From contig JACMZG010001914.1 in NCBI GenBank assembly GCA_018340805.1, positions 12,726,110 to 12,790,109 of the forward strand: a stretch of DNA of 64,000 nucleotides, read 5' to 3'. Each line of letters opens with the position of its first letter. Position 1 is the first letter of the stretch. The translations under genes and the position numbers were made by a program. This DNA is from Microvelia longipes. Its lineage: Eukaryota; Arthropoda; Insecta; Hemiptera; Veliidae. This document shows, piece after piece, positions 57,101-64,000 of the stretch. Below the pieces are notes generated by a model. The model saw nothing but the letters and a program-made list of their open reading frames with translations. It searched no databases and was not told the DNA's origin.

Positions 57101-57985
57101 GTTGAAAGTTTCAACTCTCTAGCATAAAAATAGTGGGTGCTACAAAGATAACAATCTCTCAACTCAGTAAAAACCGCTTAGGAGGTCTCAAAAACACTTA
57201 AAACAGATAATTCAGTTAAAGACTCGGTTATTGAGTTTTAGAGCAAACAAAATTTGCAAATCAATCTTGGCTAGAGCATAGCATTGCTTGATATTAACAG
57301 AAGGGTGATGCTTCCTAAAGGCTCTTATGCAAAGAAGTCAATTTAATCTTCTTTTCAATGATTTAATGAATTTTACTTAATAATATTTTTTTGTAGATCT
57401 TATACATGACTGAGCTTGGTGTATACAAGCAAGATATTGTGTATCATGGAATGAATAAACTAATGGAACTTAAAAGTCTCCTTAAAGACCTTACCTTAAC
57501 TCATTAATCAATCATAGAGACCAACATTCAAAATAGTAATGAAACATTATTATTTGATGATAATAACAAGAAATATCACTATAAAATTTGATTTTTTTCA
57601 TGATAAAAACACAACTATTCTTTGATTTCAAGGCCCTTGCAGGTGTTACTAAATTAATAGCTTTGATTTGATCTGTGACTAATTTATATAAATACAAATG
57701 ATATAAATCGAGAAGAGTAAAAAGACTCCGGCTCAAAGGATCTTGTAATAATGAAATACATTAACTTACATGGAATACTACTAGCTCCTGGTAATATGCC
57801 GGTTTCAGCAATCTCAGATTTTTCTCTGACATCAATAATTGTAGTCTTTGGATCTTCTCTCATATTTACATATTCTGAGACATTAATATTCTTAATTGCA
57901 CTGGATCCCATTGCTAGACAGAGAAGCATTAAAGATAAAAAAAATATATGATAGTGACCACACATACATATATATGTACTTATAT

Positions 57986-58065
<80 letters not shown>

Positions 58066-59416
58066 ATTTGTGTGTGTGTGTGTATGTGTTTGAGATTAAT
58101 ATGTCTGTACATAGTGGAAAGGCGTACCGCTGAAACAGCTAGATTCATACAGGTTAAGCAACTGTTTACGATACTGACCTATTTTCAATACTACAACTGT
58201 GCTGTAGATTTTTAAGTTTTTAAATATTTAGAACCTTATTTATGAACTTTGTAATGTTTCTAAGTAGTCTCTGATAGTTTAATATTAAGTTATTTATTGT
58301 TTTGAAGATGGCAACAATGTTGGTTGAATAATTGAAACAAAATAAATTTTGTAACATATAGAATTACAGCCTACTTTAATCACGTAATGATTAGAGTACA
58401 ATCATGCACTAGAAGTGTTTGAAAAAATGTAATGTCATTGTTAAAGAAATTAATAAGACAGAAGTTTATAGTATGGCACACGGTTATAATCAGTTGACAT
58501 CTTGGTAAAATAGTGTTGAGGGACCAATGATGTTGGTTCTGATATGAAATAGTGGGCATGGGTTTAACTTTCAGGGGCTAACATTGGCTACCTCGTATTA
58601 TTTTTTTATGCTGTCAACTGATTATAGCTGTGTGTTATACTATAATTTAATGAGCAAAGCCATAATGTATAACATAGCAATGTATGTACAAGAATATGTT
58701 ATGATGTACTTTTATTCTTCTCAACTACTTAACTACATAATTTTAGATATAAATTTAATCTTAATTATTATTACTAATATTATATATATCATTCAATATT
58801 TCTTTTTTCTCTTTCTTCTTCCTTTCGTTTTTTTTCTTCAAACATTCCATCTTTTTTCCATCCTTTCTCCTATATATATATCATCATTATTTTGAATATG
58901 AGATATCTGAATCGAGTTTATAGAGGAAAGAGTTAAATTCTGAGTCCATACAGGTTTATATGTGTTAAGAATATTAAAAATGAATCAAGAAAAGCAAAAT
59001 AAATGCACCAAAATCCTCAAACCATATTAAATAAAATACATATCTCATGCAACAAGTGTTTCTTAATGTCAATGAACTTCAGGCTTATTTGACCCTGAAA
59101 TTTAATTCAATAAATAATTTCATTGCGTAAGAAAAACATTTCTTGCGCAACCAAATCAAATGTAAAGGTTATTTTCAAGAAAGAATAAATGCATTTTTCC
59201 AACAAAAATAAAAAATTGCAAACCTCGAGCAGCGATGAAACTACCCGGTGAAAATTGAAGAATTTTTGACGACAGTATAGCCTGGTTATGAATACATCTA
59301 TTTAATTTTAATTGAATTGGATTAAATTTAATAAAAGTAGTTGAAAATAAGCGGATATTAAAAGAGGGTCTCTTTAATAAACCGACCAACACCGTATAGG
59401 ACATTTTAAAAGCCAT
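54108..59416 (-). CDS. Single-domain rhodanese (sulfurtransferase), probably mitochondrial
   Basis: Minus-strand exons 59224-59416, 57770-57913, 55810-55969 and 54108-54162 join in phase (1,1,2) to 184 codons including the stop, 183 residues. The first about 64 residues are rich in Arg/Lys, Ser and hydrophobics with no acidic residue, typical of a mitochondrial presequence. The rhodanese domain follows: TTIIDVREKSEIAETGILPG (the DVRE and GxLPGA motifs), a middle helix, IIFSCRSGKRS with the active-site Cys in the CxxGxR loop, and NLQGGWMAWEEY at the end. This is the GlpE/TSTD1/TSTD3/Hsp67B2-like type, which transfers sulfane sulfur from thiosulfate to acceptors such as glutathione (family knowledge). 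The exact orthologue cannot be named from sequence alone. Confidence 0.9.
54163..55809. other. Rhodanese intron 3
   Basis: Contains a foldback element with arms of more than 200 bp (54620-55225) and a short repeat at 55410-55475 also found at 29085-29160. Confidence 0.75.
54620..55225. mobile_element. Foldback element, about 606 bp
   Basis: The left arm (about 54620-54830) and right arm (about 55000-55225) are diverged inverted copies: AATGTGACTCATTTTGTACA with its TATAAAATGAGTCACATTTT counterpart, and blocks around GTGGAGCCCTT and AGTTTTCTT...ATAAGTGG. A related single arm lies at 56715-57005. Confidence 0.8.
55810..55969 (-). CDS. Rhodanese exon 3 (active-site loop)
   Basis: Minus strand: acceptor ATATTCCAG, 160 nt, phase 1 in and 2 out, donor GTTAGT. 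Encodes SGEISDAFQKDCDTFKKQYS, the active-site IIFSCRSGKRSMMAAEAAHK and LGFT. Confidence 0.93.
56116..56255. repeat. Dispersed repeat copy (cf. 1568-1745)
   Basis: CATAGAGATATATTACTGGA, GGGGGCATGGCCTATCTTAA and TTTGGGGCTCTGTGTAACCT, followed by CATTGAAACCTCCTC. Confidence 0.78.
56715..57005. repeat. Single arm of the foldback family at 54620-55225
   Basis: Matches the right arm: ACTGAAATTTGTGCAATTTT followed by ATAAAATTTTGAG, and the end GAGACACATTTTTTCAGGTC. Confidence 0.75.
57105..57265 (-). repeat. Terminal-hairpin repeat family E, copy 9 (truncated)
   Basis: Minus-strand order: GGTGTT-type block, CCTCCTAAGCGGTTTTTAC, CTAGAGAGTTGAAACTTTC. The terminal hairpin is missing. Confidence 0.65.
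57770..57913 (-). CDS. Rhodanese exon 2
   Basis: Minus strand: acceptor CTGTCTAG, 144 nt, phase 1 at both ends, donor GTAAGT. Encodes MGSSAIKNINVSEYVNMRED and then the DVRE and GILPGASSIP motifs. Confidence 0.92.
57962..58085. repeat. (TA)n/(TG)n microsatellite
   Basis: About 100 bp of interrupted TA followed by a TG run. Confidence 0.95.
58468..58644. mobile_element. MITE family B, copy 5
   Basis: The left TIR TATAGTATGGCACACGGTTA then TAATCAGTTGACA. The right TIR TGTCAACTGATTATAGCTGT then GTGTTATACTATA. About 177 bp, like copy 4. Confidence 0.83.
59224..59416 (-). CDS. Rhodanese exon 1 (presequence)
   Basis: Minus strand: start MAFKMSYTVLVGLLKRPSFN, then Arg/Lys/Ser-rich sequence to SPGSFIAAR, donor GTTTGC, phase 1. 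The donor is not a strong consensus, but phase and open frame agree with exon 2. Confidence 0.78.
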
Positions 59417-59975
59417 AGTTGTTGAAAAAGAAGTGATAAAATAGTTTCTGATTTGTGCTAATTAATACTTATTTAATACCTACTTCAGAATTTTCCTGAC
59501 GGTTTAATGTTTTAAAGAGTAACTATTGAGCAATACTACAGGTATTACAGGGATTTAAAAGAAATTAATAATTAATTACGAGTAGGTGACTTGGCAACGC
59601 CTTGACAAATTCAAAACAAAAATAATTAAGTGACATTTAAACAGTGTTTACATTAGAAAATTAATTTGCAAAGTGTCGCAAAATTTTACTAAAAATGGCG
59701 GGAATCAAAAAATAAAAAATAACTAAAAAACGATTTATTTTATTTGTTGAGAGGTTATGATTTTGTTCCGGGCTGTTCCGGGCTTTTTGTGTTTTGTGTA
59801 CATCAGACTTTTGTATTTTTGTTTAGGTTTTAATCCCTTTTTTTAAATTAACATTTAGCTTATTTGTTTGTAATAATGGTTTATTATTAATTAAAGTTTA
59901 TGTTTCCAATTGAAGTTAGTTAATTATTCTGTTTATTTGCTTATTAACTAGTTAAATGATTCTTGTTTATTCGCC
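59417..59975. promoter_or_regulatory. Shared upstream region of rhodanese (-) and RAD18 (+)
   Basis: 559 bp between two diverging start codons. CGGGCTGTTCCGGGC near 59768 is a small GC-richer direct repeat (TTCCGGGCTG). No other element can be assigned. Bidirectional promoter activity is inferred. Confidence 0.4.
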
Positions 59976-60023
59976 ATGGAACTTGAAGGAATTAAATGGC
60001 CTGCGGACTTCTCTGAATTACAG
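59976..60023 (+). CDS. RAD18: RAD18 coding exon 1
   Basis: MELEGIKWPADFSELQ, donor GTTGGA at 60024, phase 0. The sequence GCCATGG fits a good start context. W-P-xx-xxxL matches RAD18 N-termini. Confidence 0.88.
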
Positions 60024-63000
60024 GTTGGATATTTAGACATTTTGAAGCCAATTTTTCATTAATTATTATATTGTTTTCCCAGAAAGTAGATTATTTTATT
60101 GTTACTTTATATATTTATGTTTCAGATTATGGATACGGCTTTTAAATGCGGTATATGCTATGATTATATGAAAACGTCCATGATCACACAGTGTTCCCAT
60201 ACGTGTAAGTTGTATTCTCTATTATTGTGTGAAGTTAATTAATACTTCTTTCTGTTCCTTAAATTGCTATTTTTAAAGAATATTTCAAGTCTTGAAGTTA
60301 GTACTTAAACATTCCTTCATGATGATGACCACTGTGGCAGGAAAAGTATATTTAACAGTCTTATCGTTTAGTTTAAAAATCTTTAATTTGACAGGCCTAG
60401 TTTTAGACACCACTGTTCTTATAGAAAAAATAAATCCCTATTAAGAAAGGAGCGGTGAAAAAAACTATTCAGTAAACAAATCAGTGTTGTTTTACCGTAT
60501 TTTTCTTGCGATGTTTTCTTTTTTACATTTCTTTTGTGTAGTTTTATTTTAAAAATATTAATTTTAAGATTAATTTTGGAAGTTGTTTTCAAAATATACG
60601 AGTTCAATCAAAAGAAAGAACCACAAACAAAGTTCGAACGTTTCCGGTGGAAGGTTTTTTTTCTCCTACAGCGGTTATATGTTGGTAGGGATTTTTCTAT
60701 TTTAAGGAAGAAGGTTGGTCAGCGGGGTCTTCGCGTTTGGTGTCAATCCCCAAAATACTTAGACCTTGGGGATTTTTAATTCTAAACGATTAGACTGTAA
60801 GCGTCCTGGCAATTATATGAAGAGTTGGTCAAAAGTTGTTCTAATAGAAGGATTATAGGTGACATAATTGTCTTCATCTATTCTGTTTTTCAGGTGAATT
60901 GACTTTGAGCCAATACTTTATCTCAATCTTTTACTAAGTACTCGTACTCTCTAATTATTTAGTAGATGGTCGTATTTCATACTCGTTATAATAGGTTCTC
61001 ACACTGTATTTGTTTTTCTGTTTGTGATTCAAAAGTGATTCTGCCAAAACATCACTAACAATTATTCTTACACCATATTTAAGAGTCATACTTAAATCAA
61101 TCTGCATTTTTATTATGCTGTGTGTACGTAGTATTTGTTTACAATGCATGTTGAATCAGTTATTATGTACACAGAGCGTATTAAACGCACCAATCTTTTG
61201 TAACAGCTGTAAGAATTATGGGGGAGGTGATCTAATCCCATATGGTTGATAGAGGTCAGTATATTCTGCCAATAAGCTGTGAAAGGAGATCGTATTTAAA
61301 AATTATATTGTTTTTAATCAAATTTATTATTAAATAAATAAATAATAAAATACATAACTATACATTTATGAGTGGTATAATCTAAATAATGAACATTATT
61401 TATGAAATCTCAATTTTTTTTTAAAATTGTGACTTCATTTTTCAACCTAAGTTTTACATTCACTCTAAAATACACTATGTTGTACTATGACTGACTTGTC
61501 ATAGTACAATAATTGTTCAATATTATTGCATTTTGCTTGTTACATTTCCTAGGTGTACATTCCTAACTATTAAAGTTTTGCAAAACTCAGTAGTATCAAA
61601 TGATATTTCAATTATATAATTAAAACAAGTTAAATATCTGGCAGCACACTGACACCTGATAGTTACTTTCTTTTTTAGCATTTAATAAAATATTTCTCAT
61701 TTACCAGTTTTGCATTTTTAACATTTTGAATTCTGGTTGGAATTGTTAGATATGTTAAACAAATAGTACAACAAATTTTAGATCTGTTAAATTTATGTTT
61801 TGTGATGATTTCATGAACTGGTTTGTGTTTGTTGTTCTGTTTTAGATTGTTCACTGTGCATTAGGAAATTTCTACAGTATAGTGCAAAATGTCCTACATG
61901 TTTTGTCGAAACTCATGAAAACGATCTTCGTAATAATCGGCCTTTAGATAATATTATAATGCTTTATTTACAAGTTAGGAATAAGTTATTAAGATCATTG
62001 AGAGTAGCTGAAGTTGCTTCTAAAGGTTCTGTTAATTCGAGCCCTGCACCTTCTTCTAATCCTGCAAGTCAAGTAGTTGTTTCAACATTAGCAGTTACGC
62101 CGAAATCAGGAATAAAATCTTTTGTAACCAAAACACCAAATGATAAAACACCTGTTGCTAGAAACCGTTTGTTCCCTTCATTAGAATCTCCTAGAAGTTC
62201 AATTAGTTTAGAAGATATACCGGAATCAATAGAATGTAAAGTACCATTGATGTTTACTTCATCTGCTAGTAAAGCCAGTTCCTCTGTAGCCTTAAAAGCT
62301 AAAACACCTGTTGATAAATCCCAGTGTCCTGTTTGTCAAGTTGATATTCCTTCTAAGAACATTAATATGCATTTAGATGCTTGTTTAGCCAGATCAAATA
62401 ACCCTCCCAAGTAAGTTTTTTTATGATTTCTTATAAGTAATTAATTTTTTATGTGCACTCTGTAAAAGTCCAATATATCTAGGCATCTAGATGAAGGCAT
62501 ATTATGTGACTTAAACTTATTGACTCGTGTCAATATTATGTTTGAATCATAGCTAAAAAAGTTTTTCCATTTGTGGTCAACCATAAAACCAGTACTTCAT
62601 TTTTACTACATAAATTTACAAATGTATATGAGTTACCCTGGTATAAGGGGTAAACTTAAGTGTTAACAATCTCAGAGAAATATCATATGACTAAGCAAAA
62701 ACTTTATTTGTAGAAGAACATTGTTAATCTAGTTTAATTGTTATTCTGTAAAAAAATAACCTCCAATATTGCCTTTGGGGCTCCATTGTTGTTTTTACAT
62801 CATTTGTCCTCACAAAGGTGCTGGCCTTGAGTGAAGGAAAATGAAGAACTATACAGGCCAAAGGACCGTTCAGTCCTTTAAGATAAGAGTAAAAAATGGC
62901 CCCTCTTCGGCTTGCTTGGTTTGCCATGGCCCCATTAAGGTGGAGCTTAAAGAGCTAAAATTTAGCATGTAAAAAATTATTAATGTCACATTGTTCAAAT

Positions 63001-64000
63001 GATACGCCTGTGTAGCTCCATAAGATAAAGCCATGTGCCAAGCTTCATTCTGATCAATATAAACATTTTAGAGTTAGTGTGAGAAAGGAAACATCTGGAA
63101 TCTTATGCATACATATAAACAAATGATTTTTTTGTATTTTCTTTAAAAATTTGCTGTTACCTTCTGTCTATGATTCTTGTTTTATATTTGACTAAAACAA
63201 TTTTTTATAGGGAGATAGAAGCAGTAGCTGTTGTTAAGAAGAGAGATCCCCTGCCTAAGAGACTTTATCATATGATGAATGATAAAACTTTAAAACAAGA
63301 ATTAAAATCTCATGGTCTTAGTATACACGGGGATAGGAAAGCTTGGCTTAGTAGAATTAGAAGGTAAATTGTTTTCATTATGAAGGCAAATATATGTCAA
63401 GGTTCTTTTATGCCATCGCGCTGTTATTTTTTCACCTATTTGCTACACTGCCAACTATACACGGTGGTCCAAAAGTCCCCCCCTTTGAATTTTGAACTGT
63501 TAGACATCATGAATTAAACTTGGTATACCTTTATTTGTGTAAAGGGGGCTTCTTTTTTGGTGGTGTAGTCAACATCAAATTTTGCAAAAAAAATGGGAAA
63601 AAATAAATTGGAAGTTATAGTTTTATTGAGCATTTTGGGTTCTAGGGATGAATACAAGACATTAGGTATGTTAGCTGGAATAAGTTAATTTGTAATTAAA
63701 TTTTACGAAGTGTAAAAATTGGACATTTCAATTCTAAATGAAAGCTAATGTATTGACTTTAGAAAAAATTTGTCAAGAGCAAAAATTTCTTATTTTTGGC
63801 CAAAGAACACAAATCGTTCAGTACCTTAGCCTCATTTTAAGGTATTTATAGTCACTAATGTTGCTAAATTTAGGGAAAATAGTTACCCCAAATTTGTTTG
63901 AAAATAAAATGAATGATTTTTGTTCTTAAACCCCAAATAAGGCTAACAAACATCTCACATTCGTGATAATTATTATTAGTTGTCATTTTTTTTTATACTT
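59976..64000 (+). CDS. RAD18: RAD18 E3 ubiquitin ligase (5' part; continues past the window)
   Basis: Exons 59976-60023, 60126-60204, 61846-62410 and 63211-63363 join in phase (0,1,2) and leave in phase 2 for an exon outside the window: 281 residues seen. RING finger with C24, C27, C39, H41, C44, C47, C58 and C61; RPLDNIIMLYLQVRNKLL follows, as in RAD18. A Ser/Pro-rich linker leads to a UBZ4 finger (C203, C206, H218, C222) and a SAP domain from residue 245 (LPKRLYHMMNDKTLKQELKS). RAD18 works with the E2 RAD6 in the nucleus to mono-ubiquitinate PCNA at stalled forks and start translesion synthesis (family knowledge). The RAD6-binding C-terminal region is outside the window. Confidence 0.95.
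60126..60204 (+). CDS. RAD18: RAD18 coding exon 2 (RING, first half)
   Basis: Acceptor TTTCAG, 79 nt, donor GTAAGT at 60205, phase 0 in and 1 out. Encodes IMDTAFKCGICYDYM through TQCSHT. Confidence 0.95.
60205..61845. other. RAD18 intron 2
   Basis: AT-rich, 1.6 kb. A repeat fragment at 61520-61600 matches 30738-30835 (TGCATTTTGCTTGTTACATT, then TCCTAGGTGT and AACTCAGTAGTATCA). Nothing else recognised. Confidence 0.7.
61520..61600. repeat. Fragment of the family seen at 30738-30850
   Basis: Same block order as 30738-30835, lacking the TCTCGCACAATTATATTGTG part. Confidence 0.75.
61846..62410 (+). CDS. RAD18: RAD18 coding exon 3 (RING second half to UBZ4)
   Basis: Acceptor TGTTTTAG, 565 nt, donor GTAAGT at 62411, phase 1 in and 2 out. 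Encodes CSLCIRKFLQYSAKCPTCF, the linker, and QCPVCQVDIPSKNINMHLDA followed by CL. Confidence 0.95.
62411..63210. other. RAD18 intron 3
   Basis: 800 bp. The GC-richer part 62760-62950 looks like a repeat fragment, but I have no second copy in this window. Confidence 0.55.
63211..63363 (+). CDS. RAD18: RAD18 coding exon 4 (SAP)
   Basis: Acceptor TTTTTTATAG, 153 nt, donor GTAAAT at 63364, phase 2 in and 2 out. Encodes the SAP domain, including LKQELKSHGLSIHGDRKAWL. The downstream exon is outside the window. Confidence 0.93.
63364..64000. other. RAD18 intron 4 (partial) with repeat
   Basis: A repeat-like stretch begins near 63460 (GGTGGTCCAAAAGTCCCCCC). Its later part, about 63700-63890, matches 6490-6690 in forked intron 2. 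Confidence 0.6.

Larger units (their letters stand above)
55970..57769. other. Rhodanese intron 2
   Basis: Contains the third copy of the GGGGGCATGGCCTATCT repeat (56116-56255), a single arm of the foldback family (56715-57005) and family E copy 9 (57105-57265, minus). Confidence 0.7.
57914..59223. other. Rhodanese intron 1
   Basis: Contains a TA microsatellite with a short TG run (57962-58085) and MITE B copy 5 (58468-58644). Low-complexity TTTCTTC stretches near 58800-58870. Confidence 0.75.

Noticed and set aside
57684..57995. Minus-strand frame starting MYVYISTYIC as the rhodanese N-terminus
   Set aside because: The start lies in a TA/CA microsatellite. A clean acceptor at 57914 and a phase-matched presequence exon at 59224-59416 explain the gene better.

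Overview
The window is nuclear DNA from an animal, most likely an arthropod. It is strongly AT-rich, its genes are split by GT-AG introns, and it carries long (TA)n/(CA)n microsatellites and many short non-autonomous mobile elements. I see no bacterial operons, CRISPR arrays, tRNAs or complete rRNA genes. The arthropod call rests on the forked/espin-type gene and general gene structure; I cannot name the species.

Five protein-coding genes can be assembled by joining exons whose splice phases agree. (1) 844-33694 (+) is a forked/espin-type actin-bundling protein of eight coding exons, 921 residues as assembled. It has an apparent alternative terminal exon (22822-22946) and a second candidate alternative exon (15878-15972). 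(2) 39792-41390 (-) is a single-exon, short MALT1-type paracaspase (death domain, two Ig domains, caspase-like domain with the His/Cys dyad). (3) 42203-48564 (+) is UBE2J1/Ubc6e, a tail-anchored ER ubiquitin-conjugating enzyme of five exons, starting with a 37-nt exon. (4) 54108-59416 (-) is a four-exon, probably mitochondrial, single-domain rhodanese. (5) 59976 to beyond the window end (+) is RAD18 (RING, UBZ4, SAP), without its C-terminus.

Layout: forked fills the first half and most of its length is intron. After its 3' end come 6 kb of AT-rich DNA with a (TA)n tract and a satellite of about 145 bp units. The paracaspase and UBE2J1 are head-to-head 812 bp apart, and rhodanese and RAD18 are head-to-head 559 bp apart, so both gaps may be shared promoters. 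48565-54107 has no recognisable gene.

The genes do not form one pathway. UBE2J1 (ER quality control) and RAD18 (DNA damage tolerance) are both ubiquitin enzymes, and MALT1 proteins act in ubiquitin-linked immune signalling, but their proximity gives no evidence of joint function.

The non-coding part is dense with repeats: a 5S-rRNA-derived SINE-like family, a terminal-hairpin repeat with about nine copies, a MITE with at least five copies, an older element carrying two nested insertions, several large foldback elements, and two TIR transposons inside UBE2J1 introns. I found no single system that is clearly undescribed. The most notable items are the compact intronless paracaspase, the alternative forked exons, and the composite 5S-SINE/foldback locus at 29.95-31.1 kb.
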